The position numbers and the translations under genes are program-made. This document shows, one piece after another, positions 44,195 through 53,302 of a stretch of DNA of 64,000 bases (its first letter is position 1; each line of letters starts with the position of its first letter). Origin of the DNA: Membranihabitans marinus (GTDB lineage: Bacteria; Bacteroidota; Bacteroidia; Chitinophagales; Saprospiraceae); assembly GCF_021729155.1 (NCBI RefSeq), contig NZ_JAJQYA010000004.1:1-64000 (forward strand), given 5' to 3'. A model generated the notes under the pieces. It saw nothing but the letters and a program-made list of their open reading frames with translations, searched no databases and was not told the DNA's origin.

Positions 44195-46900
44195 TTAATT
44201 AATCTTTTCTGCTTCAAGGGTTTCTATATCTGCATTCTTATTTTTGGCTTCTAACAAAAGATCTTCCGGCATTTGTTGTATTAAATTGGCAACTAATCCC
44301 GTCCAGCCCGTTTGATGTGAAGCACCTACACCTCGACCATTATCCCCCTGAAAGTATTCGAAAAATAGTATTAAATCACTATTTTCTGGTCTGCTATAAA
44401 ATTTCTCATATTTTCGATTTACCGGTCTAAATTTGTTTTTATCATGCTGAAAAATACTTATAAGATTGGCAGAAATGCGTTGAGCAATTTCTTTTAAATT
44501 AAATTCTTCTCCTGGATTATTGGGATCTTCAATTAGGAAATCATCACAGAAAAAATAATAATACTGTTGTAATTTTTGAATGATTAAATAATTGATGGGC
44601 ATCCATATGGGACCTCTCCAGTTTGAATTACCTCCGTATATTTTAGAAGTTGATTCTCCAGGATCATAGGCTATAGAATAATCCATTCCGGCAATCTTCA
44701 TATAAAACGGATGCGAATGTACCTTAGATAGAGAGCGGATACCGAATTCACTGAAAAATTCGTTGGAATCAATCATTGTCTTTATCACACGGTGTAATCT
44801 TGATCTAGGTATTAGGGTCAAAAATAAATCTTTATTTCCACCGTAATGTTCCAACACCATGTACTTGCCCGTTTTTCTTCGATATTTAAAGAAGTTTTTT
44901 ATCCATTTTGACAGGGATTTTAATTGTGCTAGCTTATTGTGATCAATTTTTAACACGGCGAACAAAGTAGTAAGTCCTACTATGGATCGGATTTTAACAG
45001 GAATAAATCTATTTTCAGGTTTAACCATTACATCGTAGAAAAAACCATCTTCATTATTCCATATTCCCGCCCATTCATCATCAATTCGATTAAGGGCTTC
45101 CGATATATATATAAAATGTTCAAAATATTTAATCGTCATATCTTCAAAGGCCTCGTCTTCTATGGCTATTTCCATAGCCATATCCAACATATTGAGAGCA
45201 AACATGGCCATCCATGCAGTACTGTCGGCCTGCTGTAGATATCCTCCTCCTGGGATTTCTACATTTCTATCAAAAATCCCTATATTATCTAACCCTAGGA
45301 ATCCACCTTCAAATATATTGTTTTGCTTGCGATCTTTTCGATTTACCCACCAATTGAAATTTAAGGAAAGTTTAGCAAAGATCCTCTTTAAGAAATTAAT
45401 ATCCTTTTTTCCCGTCTTAGAAGCTTCCATTCGAAACACTTCCATTGTCGCCCATCCATGAACTGGGGGATTTACATCGGAAAATTGCCATTCATATGCG
45501 GGAATCTGACCATTGGGATGCATATAAGATTCTCCAACCATAAGCAATAACTGATCTTTGGCAAATTCTATGTCCAGCTGTGCTAGGGTAATACAATGAA
45601 ATGCCAAATCCCAAGCGGCATACCATGGATATTCCCATTTATCCGGCATAGAAATTATGTCTTCATTGTACAGAGTTTGCCAATGTATATTTCTTCCACT
45701 TAATCTTTCTTTTGGAGGGGAGAGACTTCCAGGATCGCCTTTTAACCATTGAGAAATACTGTAATTATAGTATTGCTTAGTCCACAACATTCCAGCCCAA
45801 GCTTGACGTTGGATATTTCTTAAATCTTCATCCTTAGCCCCATATATTCCTTCATAAAAATCGTCAGCCTCCTTTTTTCTCTTGGCCATTAGATCATCGA
45901 CAAATTGACGATCAAATTTTTCAGAAGAACCTTGGTCTTCTATTTTTTTCTTAAATCTAAGACAAATTGACTTTTCACCTCCCCCTTCTAATTTCATATG
46001 ATAGAGAGGGGAAAATTTTGAACCATCGGTAAATTTCTCAGCCTCATGCCACAATTCTTGGGTAAGAATTTTGTGAAATCTATCCTTCACCTTATTGGTC
46101 TGATTTTCTATCCCAAAAAGTCTTTCTGCATTGTTTTCATTATTGGTGAACATCAAATATTGAGGTTCTTCGAATTCCAACTCATATTTACCCAACTCAC
46201 TGTGATGAATATTTACAATATCTCTTCTACCTCCCAATCTAGATATTACATTATTAGGTTGCATTTGATTGAACATCCAAAGATTTCTAAACCACAAAGT
46301 AGGTAACAAATACAGTTCTGCAGCTTCTGTATTTCTATTGTTAACAGTTATCTTTATAGCAATATCTTCTGGCCCTTCTTTTCCATATTCGATATATACA
46401 TCAAAGTATTGGTTGTTGTCAAAAACACCAGTATCCAGTATTTCGTATTCATACTCTTCCACCGTCCTATGGGCATTTACCTTCTCTAACTCTTCGTATG
46501 GAAATGGATTTTGAGTATACTTATACAAGTATTTCATATAGGAATGTGTCGGAGTATTATCGAGATAATAATACAATTCCTTCACATCTTCTGCATGATT
46601 GCCTTGAGGTCCTGTCAGCCCAAATAGTCTCTCCTTGATAATGGAATCTTTCCCATTCCACATAGCCATGGAAAAACATATCCGACAATTGTCATCAGAT
46701 ATTCCAGCTATTCCATCTTCACCCCAACGATATACACGGCTCCTAGCATGATCATGAGGGAAATAATCCCAAGCATTGCCATCCTTGCTATAATCCTCTC
46801 TAACCGTCCCCCATTGACGTTCACTGAGATATGGTCCCCATTTTAACCATTCCTTCTGATCAGTGTACTGTTGGTCTAATCGTTTGTTTTCCTCGCTCAT
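44195..46900 (-). CDS. Glucosidase, MGH1-like/GH63-type glycoside hydrolase
   Basis: A 901-residue cytoplasmic protein (no signal peptide) of the GH63-related MGH1-like family. It has a beta-rich N-terminal half and an (alpha/alpha)6 barrel with YPWYAAWDLAFHCI, GGYLQQADSTAW, GNSNWRGPIWMPINY and SHQTGWTGLVA. The aspartate in AAWDLA and the glutamate in FEYFQGDNGRG sit where catalytic acids are expected. The likely substrate is an alpha-glucoside or a mannosyl-/glucosylglycerate. It stands alone on the minus strand and converges on the cytochrome operon. Confidence 0.85.
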   Translation of the reverse strand: MSEENKRLDQQYTDQKEWLKWGPYLSERQWGTVREDYSKDGNAWDYFPHDHARSRVYRWGEDGIAGISDDNCRICFSMAMWNGKDSIIKERLFGLTGPQGNHAEDVKELYYYLDNTPTHSYMKYLYKYTQNPFPYEELEKVNAHRTVEEYEYEILDTGVFDNNQYFDVYIEYGKEGPEDIAIKITVNNRNTEAAELYLLPTLWFRNLWMFNQMQPNNVISRLGGRRDIVNIHHSELGKYELEFEEPQYLMFTNNENNAERLFGIENQTNKVKDRFHKILTQELWHEAEKFTDGSKFSPLYHMKLEGGGEKSICLRFKKKIEDQGSSEKFDRQFVDDLMAKRKKEADDFYEGIYGAKDEDLRNIQRQAWAGMLWTKQYYNYSISQWLKGDPGSLSPPKERLSGRNIHWQTLYNEDIISMPDKWEYPWYAAWDLAFHCITLAQLDIEFAKDQLLLMVGESYMHPNGQIPAYEWQFSDVNPPVHGWATMEVFRMEASKTGKKDINFLKRIFAKLSLNFNWWVNRKDRKQNNIFEGGFLGLDNIGIFDRNVEIPGGGYLQQADSTAWMAMFALNMLDMAMEIAIEDEAFEDMTIKYFEHFIYISEALNRIDDEWAGIWNNEDGFFYDVMVKPENRFIPVKIRSIVGLTTLFAVLKIDHNKLAQLKSLSKWIKNFFKYRRKTGKYMVLEHYGGNKDLFLTLIPRSRLHRVIKTMIDSNEFFSEFGIRSLSKVHSHPFYMKIAGMDYSIAYDPGESTSKIYGGNSNWRGPIWMPINYLIIQKLQQYYYFFCDDFLIEDPNNPGEEFNLKEIAQRISANLISIFQHDKNKFRPVNRKYEKFYSRPENSDLILFFEYFQGDNGRGVGASHQTGWTGLVANLIQQMPEDLLLEAKNKNADIETLEAEKIN

Positions 46901-47036
46901 AGATGTTATAAATTACAAAATAATAAAAACCTCCTATCCTATAAATTATGTATTCTATATATCAGTTACCATAAAGATACCTTTTTCTTATTGCTGTGCA
47001 ACAATGAAAAAGTTTTAACACCAATAACCATAAACC

Positions 47037-47078
47037 AAAAAAAGAGATAGTTGACACATTCAACCATCTCTTTTTTTA
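47037..47078. terminator. Bidirectional terminator between TPR and glucosidase genes
   Basis: An A-run, GAGATAGTTGA (47044-47054), a 5-nt loop, TCAACCATCTC (47060-47070) and a T-run form a hairpin with one mismatch. It ends the TPR transcript on the minus strand. Confidence 0.85.
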
Positions 47079-47097
47079 TTCTTGTAATATTACTTTA

Positions 47098-47892
47098 TTA
47101 CTTACCGAGATTATCCACTTTATATTTTGCCATCTCACCATAAGTACCTGAAGGTACTTTTTTGTAGGCTTCCAATGCAGCTGAAGTATCTCCTAATCCT
47201 TCATATACTTCCGCTTGAGCAAAATAGTTGCGTCCATCTTTTCCACCTTCACCCAATTCGATAGCTTTATTCGCATTGGCTAAAGCTTCTTTAAGGTTTC
47301 CTTTTTCTTTATAAGCTCTGGCCATGTAAAAGTGAACATCAGCTGATGGTGTTGATTCCAAATAAGTTTTACCCAATTCTAAAGTCTCATCCCATTTTTT
47401 TGCGGTATACGCTTTGGAAACAAATATGGTGGCTTTGTCCATCATTTCTTCAGCTTTATCCGCTTTTCCTACTTTTTCTGCTTCTCCACTTCCCACGATA
47501 TAAGCTTGCAATGCACCCATTACATCTCCTTTACTATTCAGGGAAAGAGCTTTTCCTATATAGTTGGCATAAAAACTAGGACTAACGCTAATGCCTGTCT
47601 CATATTTTTCTAAGGCACTATCATAATCTTTCGCTTTTCTTGCTGCATTTCCAGCATAATATGCTGCTACAGCTGAATTTTTCTTAGCCAAACTAACAAT
47701 TTGTTTGTCTTCTTCTGGATCAGCTGCCTCAAGGGCACTGGTTAATAAATCCAACGCTTTGTCATAGTCTTTGGCTTTCAATGCAGCTACTCCATCGTTG
47801 TACATGGAAGCAGGGGTGGCATCTTGAGCTTGGACCACAGAAAAAGAAATAAAAAACATAAAAATCGAAAATATCCTCAATGTTAGATTCAT
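47098..47892 (-). CDS. Exported TPR protein
   Basis: A 264-residue protein with a signal peptide ending in VVQAQ. Tetratricopeptide repeats fill the mature part: DGVAALKAKDYDKALDLL, GNAARKAKDYDSALEKY, ARAYKEKGNLKEALANANKA and AEVYEGLGDTSAALEAY. It is a periplasmic scaffolding protein of unknown partner. Its own terminator is at 47037-47078. Confidence 0.85.
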   Translation of the reverse strand: MNLTLRIFSIFMFFISFSVVQAQDATPASMYNDGVAALKAKDYDKALDLLTSALEAADPEEDKQIVSLAKKNSAVAAYYAGNAARKAKDYDSALEKYETGISVSPSFYANYIGKALSLNSKGDVMGALQAYIVGSGEAEKVGKADKAEEMMDKATIFVSKAYTAKKWDETLELGKTYLESTPSADVHFYMARAYKEKGNLKEALANANKAIELGEGGKDGRNYFAQAEVYEGLGDTSAALEAYKKVPSGTYGEMAKYKVDNLGK

Positions 47893-48157
47893 CCTAATAC
47901 AGTTGTTTAAATGAAAAAAAATAAAAATTAGACCTTGAAAATATTACCTATCATTTGAATTTCATAATTATTGACCATAATTTCTGATAATATTTGAATG
48001 ACTTCCTTGTTTTAACGGTAAATTTATCAATCATTTTATGAAGTTTTTTTTTCTCCAATAAGAATTATATAGCAGTATTTCACCTCCATTTTTCACTATT
48101 CAAAATATAATTTTATTCTTTTAAATCAAATATTATTAGTATTTTAATGGTGTAAAA
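47893..48157. other. Divergent intergenic spacer, TPR/comEC
   Basis: This is a 265-base, very AT-rich stretch. I see no gene and no promoter box that meets the TAnnTTTG rule cleanly. Confidence 0.5.
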
Positions 48158-50110
48158 ATGAAAAATATGAAGTATTATTCTAAAAAATACTTCAATATAT
48201 TTGAGATCGTTATTTTTATAATCATAGGCATTATAATAGAGGGATTTTTGTCATTTTCAATACCTATCAATTTCTCTTTCTTCCAGCAGGTTCTTATTAT
48301 TATATCCACAATCATTGTTATTGTATTTCTATCCCTCCAACATCAGCCATGGATTCGGTGGACGGCATGGATAGTGTTTGGATTGTCAATTGCGAGTTAT
48401 GAATCAATGACCTTTAATACCAATGCAAAGACTATTACTCAATCCTCTCAAATAATTGGACGAGTAATGTCAACAACTCAATATCAAAAAATGATTCAAT
48501 ATCGAGTAAACGTCGATAACCACAATCCATGGTTTAGAAATAACCAAATCATAGTTAATGTATTGGATCTTGAAACAAATCTTCACAGAGGCCAATGGAT
48601 TAGTCTGTCTTCTGACTTGCTTCCAATTCCCAAACAGAAATATCCTTTTGATATAGATGCTATTAAATATTGGCGCCCCTATAGAGTAAGTCATCAAACT
48701 TTTATTAGACAACAAAGTGAAATAAAGATAATTCAAGATTTTAATCCCATTATTTACCGTTATAATTCCAAAATAGTAGCCACATTAAAAGAACTCTATC
48801 CAGATCCCAACTATTTGGCTTGGTCAATGGCATTGCTTTTAGGACGAAAAGAATCTCTAAATTCCAATTTAAAGTCAAATTTTCAAAAGTTAGGCTGTCT
48901 ACATATTCTTGCTGTATCTGGTCTTCACGTCGGAGTTTTAATGACCATAATATACCTACTTTTACTTCCGTTAAGGTTGTTGGTTAAAAATCAATCTATT
49001 ATATATTTACTAGTATTCGGTTTGACTTGGATATATGTTGCATTAATCGACTACAAGATTTCTGTTGTAAGAGCGAGTATATTGGTTTCATTCTTATTGT
49101 TCTCAAAGATATGGCATTGCAATAGCTCGAAATGGCATATTATCGCTTGGGCCAGTTTATTTCTTTTATTGTGGCAACCCAAGTATTTGTATTCTGTGGG
49201 ATTTCAACTTTCATTTATCGCTGTTTTAGGTATTTTTACCTTTTATCCTTTCCTATTGAAATCTTTTTCTAAAATAAATATTTTTCCTAGTTTAACTAAA
49301 TTACTGGCGGTGTCAATAGCAGCACAATTGGCAACCTTCCCAATATTAATATACCATTTTAATCAATTTTCATTTTGGGGTACTTTATCGAGTATCGTTA
49401 TTATACCTATTCTATTTCCCCTATTGCTGTCTATTATTCTTTCAATAATATTATACTTCATATTTCCCCCAGTAGCCATAATGATGACACAAATCACTCA
49501 TTATGCCATTGATGTAATTCAATACTTTACACAATCCTTGCTTCATGTGGATACTGGATGGCCATACATTTTTAGTCCCCAATTAACCTGTCTTTATTTA
49601 GGGATAAGTATAATATTTATAGGACTGTATATCCATAAGCAAATATTTCCATCATGGACATTCTATGTATTTCTAATATTGGCATTATTTTATTATAGTA
49701 TGGATTGTTATGCCATTAGAAAGAGTACTTTTATAGCTACCTATGAAGAGAAAGATACCATCATAGTTGATCTGTTTACAGGTGGCAAACTGTATACCAA
49801 TGACGCCAGAAATGATAAAATCTATATACTAAAAAATAGAAAACGACACTACATTAATTCTCAAGCTTTATTGTCTGACTTATTTGTAGTAGACAAAAAT
49901 ATTATTCAAATTGTCCACACTCAATATGATGTTATAGATCCTCGGGCCAATATGATTATTATCAGTCCACAAAAATATCAACACACACCTATTGGCCCCA
50001 ATCAACATATTACCATTGTAAATGCATCTACAAACAATGGCAACACAAGAAAATTTAGACTCGTAAATAACAGTTCGCAGTATTTGAAATATTCTAACAC
50101 AAAATTATAG
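48158..50110 (+). CDS. comEC: ComEC/Rec2-type DNA uptake channel
   Basis: The inner-membrane channel for single-stranded DNA in natural transformation. The 650 residues have two N-terminal helices and a soluble DUF4131-like part (about 90-210). The Competence domain follows, with GCLHILAVSGLHVGVLM and multiple helices. The C-terminal 130 residues lack the HxHxDH metal motif of the metallo-beta-lactamase domain found in longer ComEC proteins, so the nuclease-like part is absent or degenerate. The next gene, ComEA-like, begins on the next base. Confidence 0.9.
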   Translation: MKNMKYYSKKYFNIFEIVIFIIIGIIIEGFLSFSIPINFSFFQQVLIIISTIIVIVFLSLQHQPWIRWTAWIVFGLSIASYESMTFNTNAKTITQSSQIIGRVMSTTQYQKMIQYRVNVDNHNPWFRNNQIIVNVLDLETNLHRGQWISLSSDLLPIPKQKYPFDIDAIKYWRPYRVSHQTFIRQQSEIKIIQDFNPIIYRYNSKIVATLKELYPDPNYLAWSMALLLGRKESLNSNLKSNFQKLGCLHILAVSGLHVGVLMTIIYLLLLPLRLLVKNQSIIYLLVFGLTWIYVALIDYKISVVRASILVSFLLFSKIWHCNSSKWHIIAWASLFLLLWQPKYLYSVGFQLSFIAVLGIFTFYPFLLKSFSKINIFPSLTKLLAVSIAAQLATFPILIYHFNQFSFWGTLSSIVIIPILFPLLLSIILSIILYFIFPPVAIMMTQITHYAIDVIQYFTQSLLHVDTGWPYIFSPQLTCLYLGISIIFIGLYIHKQIFPSWTFYVFLILALFYYSMDCYAIRKSTFIATYEEKDTIIVDLFTGGKLYTNDARNDKIYILKNRKRHYINSQALLSDLFVVDKNIIQIVHTQYDVIDPRANMIIISPQKYQHTPIGPNQHITIVNASTNNGNTRKFRLVNNSSQYLKYSNTKL

Positions 50111-50737
50111 GTGATGAAGCGCTATGGATTTATTTTATTTGTTATCAGCATATGGATAGGATATTTTTTGATTCAAACTAATTTTTGGCTAGAACCCAAA
50201 GAGGTTGAAAATTTAATCATTGATGATCGCTTAAGTTACCCCCTAATGGTAAAAGACAGTATTGAAAAGCCTTATGCCCCAAAAAACATCCATTCCCAGA
50301 AAAAGAAACTTACCGTTCAACAAGTAAATAGGATGGATATTAATTTGGCCGACACCAATGAATTCAAATTATTGACCGGCATAGGATCCTATAGAGCCAA
50401 ACGCATCGTCAGTTTTAGAAATGCTCTTGGCGGTTTTGTATCAGTAGATCAATTGGGAGAAACTTACGGGCTACCAGATAGTGTCTTTCAAAAGATTAAA
50501 ATCCAACTCGTATGCTCTCATCCTTATGAAAAAGTAAAAATAAACTCACTGCCTTATGATTCCCTATATCCACACCCCTATATCACTAAACAAATGGCAT
50601 ATTTCATCATGAAATACCGGCGTGAAAAAGGCGAAATTAGAGATTATACCAACCTTGAACAAATATTAGATTCGCATCATCGAGAAATGTTACTAAAATT
50701 AAAACCATATTTGGATTTCAGTATTTATACAAATTGA
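50111..50737 (+). CDS. ComEA-like helix-hairpin-helix protein
   Basis: A 208-residue protein with one N-terminal membrane helix (FILFVISIWIGYFLIQTNF) and two helix-hairpin-helix modules. The first (about 76-135) contains INLADTNEFKLLTGIGSYRAKRIVSFR. The second (about 143-205) contains ITKQMAYFIMKYRR. In transformation systems such proteins hold incoming DNA in the periplasm for ComEC. It immediately follows comEC with no gap, which supports a shared role. Confidence 0.88.
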   Translation: MMKRYGFILFVISIWIGYFLIQTNFWLEPKEVENLIIDDRLSYPLMVKDSIEKPYAPKNIHSQKKKLTVQQVNRMDINLADTNEFKLLTGIGSYRAKRIVSFRNALGGFVSVDQLGETYGLPDSVFQKIKIQLVCSHPYEKVKINSLPYDSLYPHPYITKQMAYFIMKYRREKGEIRDYTNLEQILDSHHREMLLKLKPYLDFSIYTN

Positions 50738-50763
50738 ATAATTATCTTTGAAAAAAAAAATAG

Positions 50764-52536
50764 TTGAAGGATTTACAAACTTTAAATAAATACTTGTGGC
50801 GATATAGAGGTCGTCTTACTTTAGGCCTTATTTTCGTTATTCTCTCCAATGTATTTGCTGTTATGCAACCTCGCATGATTAGCCAAGCGTTGGATTTGGT
50901 ACTTCAAGATATCAAGTCCATTAAAGTAGCAGAAGGCTTTGAAGTTCAATCTGAAATAATAGCCAACCTGACCACAAACCTATTTGCATATGGTCTTCTG
51001 GTGATTGGATTGGCTCTACTGATGGGTATCTTTATGTATTTTACTCGTCAAACCATTATAGTTGTATCCAGATTGATCGAATATGATTTGCGCAAAGACA
51101 TCTATGATCACTATTCTACCCTATCGCAAGATTTCTATAGAAAATCCAAAGTAGGTGATTTAATGAATCGCATTATGGAAGATGTATCCAAAGTAAGAAT
51201 GTATATCGGACCAGCCATATTGTATGGAATGAACTTGTCGACATTGACCGTTTTAGTGGTGTCATTTATGATAAACGTAAGCCCTGAACTCAGTCTATAT
51301 ACTTTACTCCCTCTACCCTTTTTATCGCTTTCCATCTATTATGTAAGCAGTTTAATGCACAAGAAAAGTACCATAATCCAACAACAGCTGTCTACATTAA
51401 CATCCCTAGCTCAAGAGGTATACTCGGGAATAAGAGTGGTTAAATCATTTGTAAAAGACAAGCAAATGGGACAATACTTTGAAGATCATTGCAATGATTA
51501 CAAAGATAAGTCTATGGACTTAGTCAAAGTTAATGCATTCTTCTTTCCACTCATGGTATTGATAGTGGGTTTGAGTACCATTTTTGTGATCTATTTTGGA
51601 GGTATTCAAATATCAAAAGGAAATATATCTGTAGGAACCTTGGTCGAATTTATTATATACGTTAATATGCTAACCTGGCCTTTTACTTCTATTGGATGGA
51701 TAGCTTCCATTATACAACAGGCCAGTGCCTCGCAAAAAAGGATTGATGAATTTTTTGAAGTAAAACCAAAAATTGTATCAGGCACAGTTATCAAAACAGA
51801 TTTCAACTCTGAAATTCAATTTAAAGATGTTTCCTTCGTATATCCAGATACAGGCATCCAGGCATTATCCAATGTCTCTTTTACCATATCCAAAGGTCAA
51901 AAAATAGCCATTGTGGGTAAAACAGGCTGTGGTAAAACTACATTAGCGGAAATGATCCTACGGACCTTTGATCCTAGTAAGGGCAGCATATTAATCGATG
52001 GTCAACCGCTAAAGAATATAGAAATCAAAAAATGGCGCAATATGTTGGGATATGTGCCTCAGGATAAATTTTTATTTTCCGATACTATAGAGAATAATAT
52101 CCGTTTCGGTGAAGATAGTGCCAATATCAACGATATCATGGAATCTGCTCGTAAAGCGGCTATTCACGAAGAAATTGAACGATTGCCCAATGGATATCAA
52201 GTGAAAGTAGGTGAACGAGGTGTTACTTTATCCGGAGGTCAAAAACAGAGAATATCCATAGCAAGAGCCATTATCCATCAACCTGAAATTATTATTTTAG
52301 ACGATGCATTAAGTGCAGTAGATGCCAATACTGAACAAAAAATATCAACCTATTTAGAAGAAGACTTAAAGGACAAAACGGTGATCAACATCACCCATCG
52401 AATAAACCCTAATAGCTATTACGACAACATTATCGTAATGCACCAAGGTAAAATTGTAGCTCAAGGACAACATGAAGAGCTCTACTTATCTAATCGTTTT
52501 TATAAGCATCTTATGGATCACGCCATGATGGAATAA
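50764..52536 (+). CDS. ABC exporter half-transporter, MdlA-like
   Basis: A 590-residue fusion of six membrane helices and one ATPase domain. Walker A is VGKTGCGKTT, the signature LSGGQKQRIS, and Walker B is IIILDDALSAVD, where the catalytic glutamate is replaced by aspartate, as in E. coli MdlA and degenerate sites of heterodimeric exporters. It probably works with a second half encoded elsewhere. Start codon TTG. The gene follows the ComEA-like gene by 26 bases, but substrate and link to competence are unknown. Confidence 0.9.
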   Translation: MKDLQTLNKYLWRYRGRLTLGLIFVILSNVFAVMQPRMISQALDLVLQDIKSIKVAEGFEVQSEIIANLTTNLFAYGLLVIGLALLMGIFMYFTRQTIIVVSRLIEYDLRKDIYDHYSTLSQDFYRKSKVGDLMNRIMEDVSKVRMYIGPAILYGMNLSTLTVLVVSFMINVSPELSLYTLLPLPFLSLSIYYVSSLMHKKSTIIQQQLSTLTSLAQEVYSGIRVVKSFVKDKQMGQYFEDHCNDYKDKSMDLVKVNAFFFPLMVLIVGLSTIFVIYFGGIQISKGNISVGTLVEFIIYVNMLTWPFTSIGWIASIIQQASASQKRIDEFFEVKPKIVSGTVIKTDFNSEIQFKDVSFVYPDTGIQALSNVSFTISKGQKIAIVGKTGCGKTTLAEMILRTFDPSKGSILIDGQPLKNIEIKKWRNMLGYVPQDKFLFSDTIENNIRFGEDSANINDIMESARKAAIHEEIERLPNGYQVKVGERGVTLSGGQKQRISIARAIIHQPEIIILDDALSAVDANTEQKISTYLEEDLKDKTVINITHRINPNSYYDNIIVMHQGKIVAQGQHEELYLSNRFYKHLMDHAMME

Positions 52537-52814
52537 TTTCGACAAATCTTAAAACACAAAGAATTTTACAGAAATTTTTGGGTAAGATTGTAAAACAAGG
52601 ACGAAAATGTGATAATTTTCTTTAAATTGCATCTTGACCTCAAACCACTTAATCAATTCAAAATCAACCCAGTTAAATAGCTTTATTTCCATCAATTCCC
52701 AATATTCATTTTATAATAAGGGGGAAGTTTAGGATTTAAAGTAAATTTTATTTTTTATTTTAGTATTTATTATAGATTTGCAACATAGATTATTGAATTT
52801 AAACGACAAGTGTA
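52537..52814. other. Intergenic spacer carrying the DUF3276 gene promoter
   Basis: A 278-base AT-rich spacer. It has no gene; the only signal I can support is the -7 box TAGATTTG at 52773-52780. Confidence 0.5.
52773..52780 (+). promoter_or_regulatory. -7 promoter box of the DUF3276 gene
   Basis: TAGATTTG is a perfect TAnnTTTG, 34 bases upstream of the start codon. T-rich sequence is present about 20 bases further up. Confidence 0.55.
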
Positions 52815-53192
52815 GTGGAAAACGGTAAATCAAATCATGTAGACAGTGTTTATTCGCAGAAAATAAGGGCTGGCAGAAGAAGGACGTACTTTTTTGATGT
52901 TAAGCAAACCAAGGGAGATGATTTCTATATTACCATGACGGAGAGCACAAAACGCTCATCAGGTGATGGATACAATCGACATAAAATATTCCTGTACAAA
53001 GAAGATTTTAATCGATTTATAGAAGGTCTTGAAGACACTATTCAGTATGTAAAAACTGAATTGATGCCCAACTATGATTATGAGGAATTTGATCGCAGAA
53101 ATGCGGAGTGGGAAGAGGAAAATCTTAAAAATGACAACTCCTCATCTTCCAATTCATCGATTCCAGATTCTGAAGATGAAATGGAATGGTAA
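52815..53192 (+). CDS. PUR-family DNA/RNA-binding protein (DUF3276)
   Basis: A 125-residue protein. Residues 14-95 form one PUR-alpha-like unit: YSQKIRAGRRRTYFFDVKQTK, FYITMTES, then HKIFLYKEDFNRFIEGLEDTIQYV. The tail is acidic and serine-rich (NDNSSSSNSSIPDSEDEMEW). PUR proteins bind single-stranded nucleic acid; the family is nearly universal in Bacteroidota. Start codon GTG. A strong terminator follows at 53211-53258. Confidence 0.9.
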   Translation: MENGKSNHVDSVYSQKIRAGRRRTYFFDVKQTKGDDFYITMTESTKRSSGDGYNRHKIFLYKEDFNRFIEGLEDTIQYVKTELMPNYDYEEFDRRNAEWEEENLKNDNSSSSNSSIPDSEDEMEW

Positions 53193-53210
53193 CTTTCATT
53201 ACTCAACATT

Positions 53211-53258
53211 AATAAATCAAACAGCTACTAAAGAATAGTAACTGTTTGATTTATTTTT
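53211..53258. terminator. Terminator between DUF3276 and addB genes
   Basis: A perfect 14-bp stem (AATAAATCAAACAG at 53211-53224 with CTGTTTGATTTATT at 53242-53255), a further inner pairing TACT/AGTA and a T-run to 53258. It lies between convergent genes and could serve both. Confidence 0.93.
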
Positions 53259-53302
53259 GACTAGTGGTGATGTTCCCAATCCATTAAAAAATTTCATATC
53301 TA

